Shown one piece after another: positions 53,898-62,239 of a stretch of 64,000 bases of DNA; the stretch's first letter is position 1, and each line of letters starts with the position of its first letter. The stretch spans positions 62,001 through 126,000 of the forward strand of contig DATLOQ010000045.1 in assembly GCA_035536235.1 (NCBI GenBank), in the 5' to 3' direction. This stretch comes from DATLNF01 sp035536235 (GTDB taxonomy: Bacteria; Actinomycetota; Actinomycetes; BP-191). Made by a program: the position numbers and the translations under genes. The notes under the pieces were generated by a model. It was not told the origin of the DNA, did not search any database, and saw only the letters and a program-made list of their open reading frames with translations.

Positions 53898-54901
53898 GCG
53901 CTGCCGAGCTCGCGACTTCGACGGAGGACGCAGCACGCGCCGAGGCGGCGTCCATGGTCCGCGACCTGCCGCCGGCGGCGGCCGTCTGGTGCTCAGGACT
54001 GCGTAAAAGCTACGGCCGTCGGCAGGCCGTCGCCGACGTCTCCTTCGAGGTGGGCCGCGCGGAGATCGTCGGTCTGCTCGGCCCGAACGGTGCGGGCAAG
54101 ACGTCGGTGATCAAGATGCTGCTCGGGCTGGTCCGACCCGACGCGGGAGAGGTCCTTCTCCTCGGGCGCCCGTCGACCGACCCGGCAGCCCGCACCAGTG
54201 TGGGCTACCTGCCCGAGCTGTTCCGCTACCAGCCGTGGTTGAGCGCGGCCGAGGTGCTTGCGCTGCACGTCCGGCTCTCGGGCCACGAGGTCTCCGCCCA
54301 GGAGCAGCGCGACTGCCTGACCCTGGTGGGCTTGGCCGAGCGTGCGCGCGACCGAGCCGGGGGCTTCTCGAAGGGCATGCAGCAACGCCTCGGTTTGGCG
54401 GTCGCGCTGGTGGCGCGTCCCGGGCTCGTGATCCTCGACGAGCCCACCAGCGCGCTCGACCCGCTCGGTCGCGCCGACGTACGCGACATCGTCCTGGACC
54501 TCCGGGCCCGCGGCGTCGCGGTGCTGCTCAACTCCCACCTCATCGGTGAGGTCGAGCGGGTCTGCGACCGGGTCGTGATCCTCGACCGCGGACGTGTGGC
54601 CGCCTCGGGCAGCCTGGCCGAGCTCCTCGGACAGCGCGAGCTGAAGCTCCATCTGACGGGGGTCTCCGGCGAGGCCGGGCGGAGGCTGGCGGCGACGGGG
54701 CGGGTCGAGCAGGCCGGCGACTGGTTCACGCTGTCGCTGCCCGCCGACGACGACGGGAGCGCCGTACCCGATCTGGTGCGTGACCTCGCGTCCCTCGGCG
54801 CGCGCGTGCACGCCGTGGAGCCCTCGCGCATCAGCCTGGAGGATCGCCTGCTCGGCATCCTCCGCGACGGCGAGGCCGGTCGACCGGAGGATGAGCGGTG
54901 A
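53894..54901 (+). CDS. ABC transporter ATP-binding protein
   Basis: A 335-residue ABC ATPase. Walker A GPNGAGKTS, a Q-loop region, signature FSKGMQQRLGLA and Walker B LVILDEPTSALD are all present. A C-terminal extension of about 100 residues is of the kind found in ABC-2 exporters for antibiotics or lipids. GTG 53894 overlaps the anti-sigma stop and the permease gene overlaps this stop in the same way. The partner permease at 54898 completes an exporter. Confidence 0.93.
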   Translation: MSAAELATSTEDAARAEAASMVRDLPPAAAVWCSGLRKSYGRRQAVADVSFEVGRAEIVGLLGPNGAGKTSVIKMLLGLVRPDAGEVLLLGRPSTDPAARTSVGYLPELFRYQPWLSAAEVLALHVRLSGHEVSAQEQRDCLTLVGLAERARDRAGGFSKGMQQRLGLAVALVARPGLVILDEPTSALDPLGRADVRDIVLDLRARGVAVLLNSHLIGEVERVCDRVVILDRGRVAASGSLAELLGQRELKLHLTGVSGEAGRRLAATGRVEQAGDWFTLSLPADDDGSAVPDLVRDLASLGARVHAVEPSRISLEDRLLGILRDGEAGRPEDER

Positions 54902-55746
54902 CGACGACCCGGACGGTCCTGACGGTCGCCGCGGTGACGCTGCGCGAGGCGACGCGCCGGAGGGTGCTGCTCGCCCTGGCTGGGCTGACAGTCGTGCTGA
55001 TCGCGGTGAGCGCGTGGGGCTTCTCGCGGCTGGCCGCCGAGTCCCTCACTCGCGGCGAGGCGCGGCTCACTGCCTCCATCCTGCTCAATCTGGTGATGTT
55101 CGGGTTCAGCTTGATGGCCGCGCTGGGCACCGCCTTCCTGGCCGGCCCGACGCTCGCCGGCGAGACGGAGTCGGGCATCGCGCTGGCCGTGCTGGCGCGG
55201 CCGATCCGGCGATCCGACTTCCTGGTGGGCAAGTGGCTGGGCCTGGTGGCGTTCGGCAGCGGGTTCGTCGTCGTGGCCGGCCTTGCGCAGTGCCTTGTGG
55301 TCCGCGCGACGGTCGACTACTGGCCGCCCCAGGCGGCCCAGGCGCTCGCCCTGCTGGCAGCGCAGACGGCCGTGCTGCTGACCCTCGCCGTGCTGCTGTC
55401 TACGGCCATCTCACCGATGGCGTCCGGGGTGGTCGCGGTGGGCCTGTTCTGCACGACCTGGGTGGCGGGGGTGGTGGGCGGCATCGGGGCCTCCCTCGGC
55501 AACGAGTCCGTCGAGCGGGTCGGCACGGTGTCTCGGATGCTGCTGCCCACTGATGGGCTGTGGCGCGGCGCGATGCATGCGTTCCAGGACCCCTCGGCGC
55601 TGGTGCAGTTCGGAGGGGCCGACGGGCAGGCGTTCCCGTTCCTGAGCAACGCACCGCTGACGCCGGCCTACCTCGCCTGGGCCGTCGTCTGGGTGCTCAT
55701 GATCGGCGGTCTCGCGACCGCATCGTTCCTGCGCAAGGATCTCTGA
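54898..55746 (+). CDS. ABC-2 type permease
   Basis: A 282-residue permease with about six membrane segments (for example VLLALAGLTVVLIAVSAWGF and LVGKWLGLVAFGSGFVVVAG). It lacks a large external domain and is typical of ABC-2 type exporters. It is the last gene of the sigma/anti-sigma/ATPase/permease run and converges with modC across 97 bases. The transported compound is unknown; sigma-controlled export of a toxic or envelope molecule is inferred from context. Confidence 0.9.
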   Translation: MTTTRTVLTVAAVTLREATRRRVLLALAGLTVVLIAVSAWGFSRLAAESLTRGEARLTASILLNLVMFGFSLMAALGTAFLAGPTLAGETESGIALAVLARPIRRSDFLVGKWLGLVAFGSGFVVVAGLAQCLVVRATVDYWPPQAAQALALLAAQTAVLLTLAVLLSTAISPMASGVVAVGLFCTTWVAGVVGGIGASLGNESVERVGTVSRMLLPTDGLWRGAMHAFQDPSALVQFGGADGQAFPFLSNAPLTPAYLAWAVVWVLMIGGLATASFLRKDL

Positions 55747-55843
55747 TCCGACGTACCGGCCATTGCCCGCCAACTCCGCGGTACGCCGCAACACTCGGCG
55801 CGAGTCGTCGGCCAACTGCGGAGGTGACGGGACCTGGCCGCCC

Positions 55844-56626
55844 TCAATCACCGTCCAGGGAGACGTCGTGCCCGCGCGCTCGACCGCGGTCGAGGTTGAC
55901 GCCGACGAGGTGGGCGACGTAGTCGGTTCGCGGGGCGCGAGCCACCTGACTCGGTGTGCCGTGCTGCACCACCCGTCCGTCCTCGACGACGACGAGGTGA
56001 TCGGCCAACACCATCGCATCGACTGCATCGTGGGTGACGACCACAGTCGGGCCAGCGAAGGCGGCCAGGTGCCGCTGCAGGTCGGCGCGCACGTGCACCC
56101 GAGTGCCGGCATCGAGGGCGGCGAGCGGCTCGTCGAGGAGCAGCAGCGCGGGCTCCGGGGCCAGCGCCCGGGCGAGAGCCACCAGCTGCGACTGCCCTCC
56201 GGAGAGCTTCCCGGGTTTGGCGTCAGCCGCATCGGCCAGGCCCATGCGCTCCAGCCAGCCGAGTGCGTGCTGACGGGCTCGTCGGCGGGGCACTCCGGTC
56301 GCCCGCAACCCGAACCCGACGTTGTCGACTGCAGACAGGTGCGGGAAGAGGAGGTAGTCCTGGAAGACCATGCCGACGCCCCGGTCCGCCGCCGCGATGA
56401 AGATCGCGGCCGACGGATCATCCAGACAGCGACCCGCTAGATGCACTGCTCCGCCAGTGAGGGGGACGAGCCCCGCCAGTGCCTGCAGGGCGGAGGACTT
56501 GCCCGCGCCGTTGGGGCCCAGGAGTGCTACCACCTGGCCGGGGCCCGCGTTGAGCTCGATGTCGAGCGTGAACCGGCCACGGGTGACGAGCAGCCGCGCG
56601 CGCAGGCCGTCCCCCTGACACGTCAT
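55844..56626 (-). CDS. modC: Molybdate ABC transporter ATPase, short form without Mop domain
   Basis: A 260-residue ABC ATPase with Walker A GPNGAGKSS, signature KLSGGQSQLVALARAL and Walker B LLLLDEPLAALD. The usual ModC C-terminal Mop (molybdate-binding) domain is missing: the protein stops at VSLDGD, just where that domain would begin. Downstream frames did not show a continuing Mop sequence, so this is a true short form or an old truncation. The ATG overlaps the modB stop by 4 bases. Confidence 0.9.
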   Translation of the reverse strand: MTCQGDGLRARLLVTRGRFTLDIELNAGPGQVVALLGPNGAGKSSALQALAGLVPLTGGAVHLAGRCLDDPSAAIFIAAADRGVGMVFQDYLLFPHLSAVDNVGFGLRATGVPRRRARQHALGWLERMGLADAADAKPGKLSGGQSQLVALARALAPEPALLLLDEPLAALDAGTRVHVRADLQRHLAAFAGPTVVVTHDAVDAMVLADHLVVVEDGRVVQHGTPSQVARAPRTDYVAHLVGVNLDRGRARGHDVSLDGD

Positions 56627-57450
56627 GACGGTACGCCGGAGAGCCAGCGGTCACGCAGGCTGATCAGGACCGCGACCGACACGGCCAGCAGCAGCACCGA
56701 CAGCGCGAGGGCGCCGTCGGTGTCGCCCGACTCCAGCGCTGTGTAGATCGCTGTCGGCATGGTCTGGGTCCGGCCGGGGAAGCTGCCGGCGAAGGTGATG
56801 GTGGCACCGAACTCGCCGAGTGCCCGGGCGAAGCACAACACCGACCCGGCCAACACTCCCGGAGCGATCAACGGCAGCGTGACGCGACGGAACACCATCA
56901 GCTTCGACGCACCGAGCGTCGCGGCGGCGTCGTCGTACCTCTGGTCCGAGCCGCGCAGTGCCCCTTCCACGGCAATGACGAGGAAGGGCATGGCGACGAA
57001 GGCCTCGGCCACCACGACGGCGGCCGTGGTGAAGGGCAGGCTGATGCCCAGCCCGGTGTCCAGGTAGCGGCCGAGCAGCCCGCGCCGGCCCAGCAGCAGG
57101 AGCAGCGCGACGCCCCCCACGACCGGTGGCAGCACCAGCGGAACCGTGACCAAGGCTCGCAGGAGCCGTCGCCCGGGGAAGTCGGTCCTGGCCAGCACCC
57201 AGGCCAGCGGCACCCCGAGCACCAGGCAGATCAGTGTGGCTGACGCAGCGCAGACCAGCGACAGCTGGAGCGCCTGTCGCGCGTCCTCGGCCAGCAGCAG
57301 CTGCGGCAGCGTGGTCCACGGGGTGCGCACGATCAACGCCATCAGGGGCAGCAGCAGGAAGGCCACGGCGAGCGCCGCGGGCAGCAGCAGCATCAGTGGC
57401 AGCCCGCAGCCGGGCCGGGGGCCCCGGCGGGCCGCAGTGTCGCGTCGCAT
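56623..57450 (-). CDS. modB: Molybdate ABC transporter permease
   Basis: A 275-residue permease with about six membrane helices and the EAA loop, QRYDDAAATLGASKLMVFRRV, by which it docks on ModC. The ATG shares a base with the modA stop (TGATG). It is a molybdate or tungstate uptake component; the two oxyanions cannot be told apart by sequence alone. Confidence 0.93.
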   Translation of the reverse strand: MRRDTAARRGPRPGCGLPLMLLLPAALAVAFLLLPLMALIVRTPWTTLPQLLLAEDARQALQLSLVCAASATLICLVLGVPLAWVLARTDFPGRRLLRALVTVPLVLPPVVGGVALLLLLGRRGLLGRYLDTGLGISLPFTTAAVVVAEAFVAMPFLVIAVEGALRGSDQRYDDAAATLGASKLMVFRRVTLPLIAPGVLAGSVLCFARALGEFGATITFAGSFPGRTQTMPTAIYTALESGDTDGALALSVLLLAVSVAVLISLRDRWLSGVPS

Positions 57451-58208
57451 CACGTCACGGGGTCGAACCCGGCATCGTCGAGGACCCGCTGCCCTCGCGC
57501 GGAGAGCACGTAGTCCACGAAGGCCGACCCGCCCGCAGCGTTGGGGGCTTCGGCCGTCGTCGCCAGGAAGTAGTCGTTGACCGCCTTGTCCGCTTCCGGG
57601 AAGGCGATACCGTCGACCACCCCCGCGGCGGCCAGGACGTCCGTGCGATAGACCAGCGCGGCGTCGACCTCGCCCAGGGTCACCTTGGCCAGCACAGCCT
57701 TGACGTCCTGCTCGAGCGTGTCCGGCTCCGGGACGAGCCCCGCCGCGTTGAACGCCTTCTCGGTGGCTGCGCCGCACGGGACCTGGGGTGCGCACAACGC
57801 GATCTTCAGGCTCGGCCTGGTGAAGTCGCTCAGCCCCCTCACCTGGGCGTGGTTGCCCGGAGGCACCGCGATCTGCAGCCGGTTGCGGACGAAGACCGTG
57901 GGGGCTGTCGCCCTGCCTGCCCGGGTGAGGGTGGTCATGGGGACCGGGCTGGCAGCGGCGAACACGTCGGCCGGAGCTCCGGCGAGAATCTGCTGCGCGA
58001 GCGTTGAGCTTGCCGCGAAGCTGAAGACGACGCTCGACCCGGGGTGCGCTTCCTCGAAGTCGGCGCCGATCCGGGAGAAGGCCTCCGTCAGCGACGCTGC
58101 GGCGAACACGGTGATCGGCTCGGCGCCCGAGATCTCTGCGCCGCTGCCGCAGGCGGTCAGCGCGAGCGACAGCGTGAGCGCTGCCAGGGCCGGTGGGCGC
58201 GGCGTCAC
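57450..58208 (-). CDS. modA: Molybdate-binding lipoprotein
   Basis: A 252-residue periplasmic-type binding protein. The lipoprotein signal ends LALTACGSG, and the mature domain opens ITVFAAASLTEAFSRIG with the Ser residues that hold the oxyanion, followed by FAASSTLAQQILAGAPADVF and the hinge region QDVKAVLAKVTLGEVDAALVYRTD-like segment. GTG 58208 overlaps the stop of the Mop regulator by GTGA, so the regulator leads the operon. Confidence 0.93.
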   Translation of the reverse strand: MTPRPPALAALTLSLALTACGSGAEISGAEPITVFAAASLTEAFSRIGADFEEAHPGSSVVFSFAASSTLAQQILAGAPADVFAAASPVPMTTLTRAGRATAPTVFVRNRLQIAVPPGNHAQVRGLSDFTRPSLKIALCAPQVPCGAATEKAFNAAGLVPEPDTLEQDVKAVLAKVTLGEVDAALVYRTDVLAAAGVVDGIAFPEADKAVNDYFLATTAEAPNAAGGSAFVDYVLSARGQRVLDDAGFDPVT

Positions 58209-58612
58209 GGCGTACGACGGTCGTCGAGCCCGATGACGACGTTGGTCGCCTTGATCGACGCGCACGCCACCGTGCCCACCTCCAGACCGAGGTCGTCCGC
58301 GGCCTCACGGCTCATCAGAGACACGATCCGGTACGGCCCGGCCTGCAGCTCCACCTGGGCCATGACGGTGTCGCGCGTGACGGCGGTGACGATGCCGCGC
58401 AGGCTGTTGCGCGCCGAGCGTGCCGCCCGCGCGCTGCCTCCGAGATCCGCGCCGAGCTCCTGCGCGAGGGCAGCCAGCTGAGCGCCGTCGACCATCGCTC
58501 GTCCGGTGTCGACCTTGCGCAGCTGGAGCCGCCCCTGGTCGGCCCAGCGCCGCACGGTGTCGTCACTCACGCCGAGCAGCCCGGCTGCTTCTGCGACGCT
58601 CATCTGCGGCAT
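58205..58612 (-). CDS. Helix-turn-helix Mop-domain regulator of molybdate uptake
   Basis: A 135-residue protein: N-terminal excisionase/MerR-like helix-turn-helix (VAEAAGLLGVSDDTVRRWAD) and a C-terminal Mop domain (RNSLRGIVTAVTRDTVMAQVEL through TNVVIGLD). This combination senses molybdate and binds DNA, and is the likely repressor of the mod genes it leads. The TAAACT box and a 16-base palindrome lie immediately upstream. It supplies the Mop domain missing from ModC. Confidence 0.9.
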   Translation of the reverse strand: MPQMSVAEAAGLLGVSDDTVRRWADQGRLQLRKVDTGRAMVDGAQLAALAQELGADLGGSARAARSARNSLRGIVTAVTRDTVMAQVELQAGPYRIVSLMSREAADDLGLEVGTVACASIKATNVVIGLDDRRTP

Positions 58613-58619
58613 ACAAACC

Positions 58620-58642
58620 AGTTTAGACCCGCACCTGCGGGT
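58620..58642 (-). promoter_or_regulatory. Leaderless promoter and palindromic operator of the mod operon
   Basis: On the minus strand a perfect 16-base palindrome ACCCGCA-GG-TGCGGGT (58627-58642) is followed within 1 base by TAAACT, then 7 bases, then the ATG at 58612. The palindrome covers the region just upstream of the -10 box, so a protein bound there would block RNA polymerase. No ribosome site is present, consistent with a leaderless message. Confidence 0.6.
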
Positions 58643-58655
58643 CCAGAACTGCCAG

Positions 58656-59465
58656 CTAGCCCACCGGGGCCAGGTCGTCCCGGGTGCCCCGCAGCAGCGG
58701 CAGGCAGGTGCCGTCTTCGGCGCGGGCGTCCTGACGGCCGAGGTTGACCACTTGGCCGGTGATGCCGTGCACCGTGAGCGTCTCCGAGGCGGAGAAGCAC
58801 GGCTCGCCGTCGCCCGTGCTTGCCGTGGTCGGGTTCTGCTGCAGGAGCACCACGTAGTAGATCGGAGCGTTGGTGAAGCGGAACCGAGCCGGTGCGACGA
58901 GTCGCTGGGCCGGCCGGATCGGGTCGAAGTCCTCCTGGAAGGCGAGACCACCGTAGACGGCGAAGTCGGCCGGTCGCACTTCTCGGTCGTCGCCGTTGGC
59001 TCGAGCGGCCAGTGCCTTGGTGACCGCGGTGTCGGCGTCGAAATCCGCCGAGCGCACGCCGTAGGGCACCAGCCCGAGGACGGCGAGCGCAGTGGCCGCC
59101 ACGCCCAGCGCAGCGGGCGTGCGCCACCCGGCTCGCACGGCACCCGTGGCCCGGCGCCGCGCACTGCGGAGGAGGAACCACGCGGCAATGCCCAGCAGGG
59201 CGAATCCGGCGTACGGCGATGCGCCGGGCAGGGTCCAGATGAACATCCAGGCGAAGATCAGCACGGCGCCACCGACCCGCGAGTCGGCGTCGCGGGTGCG
59301 ATCGCCGGCCAACAGCACGACGGCGATCAGGCCGAGGAAGAAGTTGCCGATCACCACCAGCACGCCGCCGATGACGGTCAGGAACGCGTTGCGGCGGTAC
59401 CAGGCGCGCTGAGGGGGGCCGACGGCGTCCGGAGGTCGGACGAGGTCAGGGTCATTGCTAGCCAT
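58656..59465 (-). CDS. Membrane protein with external domain, unknown function
   Basis: A 269-residue protein with about three to four membrane segments in the first half (FLTVIGGVLVVIGNFFLGLIA, VGGAVLIFAWMFIWTLPGASPY, LGVAATALAVLGLVPYGV) and an external C-terminal half with two cysteines (GEPCFSASE, GTCLPLLRG). It stops 44 bases short of the mod operon start, so the mod promoter lies in that gap. It is divergent from the TadE-type genes. No family was recognised. Confidence 0.75.
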   Translation of the reverse strand: MASNDPDLVRPPDAVGPPQRAWYRRNAFLTVIGGVLVVIGNFFLGLIAVVLLAGDRTRDADSRVGGAVLIFAWMFIWTLPGASPYAGFALLGIAAWFLLRSARRRATGAVRAGWRTPAALGVAATALAVLGLVPYGVRSADFDADTAVTKALAARANGDDREVRPADFAVYGGLAFQEDFDPIRPAQRLVAPARFRFTNAPIYYVVLLQQNPTTASTGDGEPCFSASETLTVHGITGQVVNLGRQDARAEDGTCLPLLRGTRDDLAPVG

Positions 59466-59557
59466 GCCATCAGTGTGACGGACGCCCGCGCCGGCACTTC
59501 TCCACAGATTCGGGCTCGGGTCGCCGCAGTGGCGGCAGGTAGTCGCATCGTTGGCTC

Positions 59558-59929
59558 ATGAGATCCGACCCCACCGGGCAGCGCGGCAGTGCTACGGCCG
59601 AGACCGCAGTGGTGCTGCCCGTGCTCGTGCTGCTGCTGACCTGCGCGCTCTGGGCGCTAGGAGCCGTCTCGGTGCAGCTGCGCTGCGTCGAGGCGGCCCG
59701 AGCTGGGGCACGCGCGGCGGCGCGCGGGGAGCCTGCGGACGTCATTCGGAGCCGGGTGCGGGAGGTAGCCGGGCGCACGGCAGACGTCGACCTCGAGATG
59801 AGCGCTACCTCGGCGACGGTGGCGGTCACCCGTGTGGTGAGCCCGCCGTGGCCCGCACTCGCGCGGCTGCTGCAGCCGCTCTCGGTCTCTGCCGAGGCAA
59901 GAGCCGACGTCGAGGGAGTGCCGCCGTGA
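59558..59929 (+). CDS. tadE: TadE-like pseudopilin (Rv3655c-type)
   Basis: A 123-residue protein with a short leader, GSATAETAVVLPVLVLLLTC (prepilin-like site with the Glu at +5 of the mature chain) and an external helical/beta tail. TadE-type proteins follow the pilin in actinobacterial tad operons; here the gene lies 21.3 kb away from the pilin. It overlaps the next gene by GTGA. No promoter was securely identified in the 92 bases upstream. Confidence 0.88.
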   Translation: MRSDPTGQRGSATAETAVVLPVLVLLLTCALWALGAVSVQLRCVEAARAGARAAARGEPADVIRSRVREVAGRTADVDLEMSATSATVAVTRVVSPPWPALARLLQPLSVSAEARADVEGVPP

Positions 59930-60318
59930 GCGCGACACGGCGGGAGCACGGCAGCGCGTCGATCTACGTGCTGTGGGTCGGGCTCGTCGTGCTCGTGACG
60001 GCTGGCATCCTCGGCAGCGCCGGTGTGGCCGGTGTGGCCAGGGCCCGGGCCGCCTCGATCGCCGACCTCGCTGCGCTGGCCGGTGCTGCCGCCGACGCTC
60101 GGGGAGAGCCGGCCTGCCGGCGCGCGGCCGCCCTGGTTCGACGGGGCCCGGCCAGCCTGGTGTCCTGCAGGGTCGACGGAGGCGTCGTCACGGTGGACGT
60201 GCGACTCCCGCTGCGGGGAGTGCTCGCCCGCTTCGGCGCCACGACCGCCCGGTCGAGAGCCGGGCCCGCTGTGCCGCAGGCGAGTAGCGAACCGTCACCC
60301 CGGGTACGACGACGGTGA
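59926..60318 (+). CDS. TadE-like membrane protein (Rv3654c-type)
   Basis: A 130-residue protein beginning REHGSASIYVLWVGLVVLVTAGI, the pattern of Rv3654c and other TadG/TadE-related pseudopilins with a Flp-type N-terminal helix and GSASI motif, then ARAASIADLAALAGA and an external C-terminal part. It is coupled to tadE by a 4-base overlap. With tadE it probably forms minor pilins of the same apparatus as the genes at 34-38 kb. Confidence 0.85.
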   Translation: MSATRREHGSASIYVLWVGLVVLVTAGILGSAGVAGVARARAASIADLAALAGAAADARGEPACRRAAALVRRGPASLVSCRVDGGVVTVDVRLPLRGVLARFGATTARSRAGPAVPQASSEPSPRVRRR

Positions 60319-60334
60319 CTATGTGGAGGAATGC

Positions 60335-61105
60335 ATGACCTGCGACACCTGTCACTCCGAGCTGCCCGACTCGATGCGCTTCTGCCCCAGCTGTGGCAGC
60401 CTCGGGTCGTCCGCCGACGTCAGCCCGGACACCCGGGTGATGGCGGCAGGCGATCCACCGGCGAGCGCTCCGGCGGACCGACGTGCAGGGGGCACCTCGG
60501 CGCGAGCCCGCCTACGAGGAGCCGAGCCGCACCGGGCGGCGCCGGTTGGATCGGCCGCCGACGCGGATCTCTCAAGCTCCACCAGCGTGCTCGCGCCGGA
60601 TCCGGGCGCCGACCGGGCCGGCCATCGGGATGGTCCATCGGTGGGCGATCGGGTCGCCCCCGCTGCCCGGGAGGCACGCCAGCAGGCGCGTCGCTGGGCC
60701 GACCGCTTCAGCGCGCTGCCGGTGGACCTGCGGATCGCCCTGGTGGGCACCGCGGTGACGGTGCTGTCGTTCCTCGCCTTCGACTACGCCGTCGGGCTCG
60801 AGGAGCCCGTGGACATCGCCGGACGTCTCTGGCTGATCCCGATCGCCGCGGTGGGAGCCACGGCGCTGCTCTACGGCTCGCTTCGCCGGGGCGCGCCTGC
60901 CGCGGCATCCGATGAGGTGCCCCGGCGCACCGACGGGCTGCTCGCCGCCGTCGTGATCGCGGCCGCGGGCGCGGTCGAGGCCGGGCTCATCGGCCTGCTC
61001 ACCGGTGACGTCGTGGGGCCCCGGGGCGGCTTCTACGGAATGCTCCTCGGACTGGTGCTGGTGCTAGTGGCCTGCGTGCGGGCAGCCCGCCGGACGCTGC
61101 GCTGA
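60335..61105 (+). CDS. Zinc-ribbon membrane protein, unknown function
   Basis: A 256-residue protein. A four-cysteine zinc ribbon opens the chain (Cys3, Cys6, Cys17, Cys20), followed by a long disordered Arg/Pro/Ala-rich stretch (about 30-125) and three to four membrane segments (IALVGTAVTVLSFLAF, LWLIPIAAVGATALLYG, LAAVVIAAAGAVEAGLIGLL, GMLLGLVLVLVACV). ATG 60335 has GGAGGA 6 bases before it. It lies downstream of the TadE-type pair and may be co-transcribed. Function unknown. Confidence 0.78.
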   Translation: MTCDTCHSELPDSMRFCPSCGSLGSSADVSPDTRVMAAGDPPASAPADRRAGGTSARARLRGAEPHRAAPVGSAADADLSSSTSVLAPDPGADRAGHRDGPSVGDRVAPAAREARQQARRWADRFSALPVDLRIALVGTAVTVLSFLAFDYAVGLEEPVDIAGRLWLIPIAAVGATALLYGSLRRGAPAAASDEVPRRTDGLLAAVVIAAAGAVEAGLIGLLTGDVVGPRGGFYGMLLGLVLVLVACVRAARRTLR

Positions 61106-61137
61106 CGCGACTCCCGGCGGCGGGTTCCCCTGGAACT

Positions 61138-61165
61138 TTGTCGTCGCCGGGACGTTGGGTAGAAC
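61138..61165 (+). promoter_or_regulatory. Possible promoter of the sortase gene
   Basis: TTGTCG (61138-61143) and TAGAAC (61160-61165) are spaced by 16 bases, 80 bases before the sortase start. The -10 ends in C rather than T, so the call is weak. Confidence 0.25.
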
Positions 61166-61245
61166 ACCGCTCCCGGCGCGCTGCGCCGTAGAGTTCGTGC
61201 TCGACTCCGCCCGCTGCCGGTACCGCATCTCCTGGAGAACCGCTG

Positions 61246-61944
61246 ATGGACCCGTCGTTCGTGACCCCGCCGGTGCCGGCCGCGGCGCGCCCGGCCCGGC
61301 GCCTCGTCGGCGACGCCCTGCGCCGCCCCGGCGGACGGCGGGCGCTGTCCGTCCTCTCACTGGTGCTCGCTCTCGCCGGTGTCGGCATGTTCGCCTACCC
61401 GTTCGGCACCGACCTCTACTCCAAGCAGGTCCAGAGCCGGCTGCGCAGCGAGTTCGACGACCCGGAGTACGTGGAGGCCTACAAGCTCCGGAAGATCAAG
61501 GTCGGACAGGGTCTGACCCGCCTGCGCATCCCCAAGCTCGGAGTGGAGGTGCTCGTGGTCGAGGGGACGACACCGAGCGCTCTCAAGGCCGGCGCCGGTC
61601 ACTACCTGGACACCCCCCTGCCGGGAGAGACGGGAAACGTCGCCATCGCCGGGCACCGGACCACCTTCGGCCGCCCCTTCAATCGCATGGACGAGCTCGT
61701 CGCTGGTGACAAGGTCTTCCTCGACACGCCGTTCTCCACCTTCGAGTACACCGTGGTGCCGCCCTTCGACGGTCACGCCAACCCGTGGGCGACGGATCCC
61801 AGCGACTTCAAGGTGGTCGGCCCGCCGAGGACCGCGGGGCAGAAGACTCTGACGCTGACCACCTGCCACCCGAAGGGCAGCGCGAAGGAGCGCCTCATCC
61901 TGCGCGCCCTGATGTCGAAGGCCACACCGATTCGGAAGGCCTGA
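61246..61944 (+). CDS. srtE: Class E sortase
   Basis: A 232-residue cysteine transpeptidase. An N-terminal membrane segment (about 34-51) leads to the sortase barrel with His137 (AIAGHRTTFG), Cys207 (LTTCHPKGSA) and Arg216 (KERLIL), all three catalytic residues present. The TLTTCHPKGSA segment is typical of class E, which attaches proteins ending LAxTG-type signals to peptidoglycan. No such signal was found in the protein encoded next to it, so the substrate lies elsewhere. Confidence 0.95.
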   Translation: MDPSFVTPPVPAAARPARRLVGDALRRPGGRRALSVLSLVLALAGVGMFAYPFGTDLYSKQVQSRLRSEFDDPEYVEAYKLRKIKVGQGLTRLRIPKLGVEVLVVEGTTPSALKAGAGHYLDTPLPGETGNVAIAGHRTTFGRPFNRMDELVAGDKVFLDTPFSTFEYTVVPPFDGHANPWATDPSDFKVVGPPRTAGQKTLTLTTCHPKGSAKERLILRALMSKATPIRKA

Positions 61945-62239
61945 TCTGCCGGTGGCCCCGACGGCGGAACCTCTGCCGGGTGCGGTCCGTCTTACTTGGC
62001 GGTGACGACAGCCAGTCCATGGTCGGCTGACCCGTAACCGTTTCGGCCCACTCCGCGTTGATCCGGACACCGCGCCACGACAAGTGCGTCGCGGGACGAA
62101 GCTCCACCACTTCTGAGCGGATGGCAGGATGAGCAAGGCGGTTAACCCGGGCGCTGGATGTGTCGAAGCACCGACCGGGATCAGCTGCGGGGGCATGCGG
62201 GGCGCCACATTCGCGTCACGACGGAGGAAGGGGAGCGGG

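Noticed and set aside
56623..58308. A 561-residue minus-strand frame through modB and beyond
   Set aside because: Only the ModB part is real; the upstream extension lies out of frame over modA.
38223..59557. Insertion sequence, integrase or attachment repeats at the edges of the block
   Set aside because: No transposase, integrase or matching repeats were seen at either edge.
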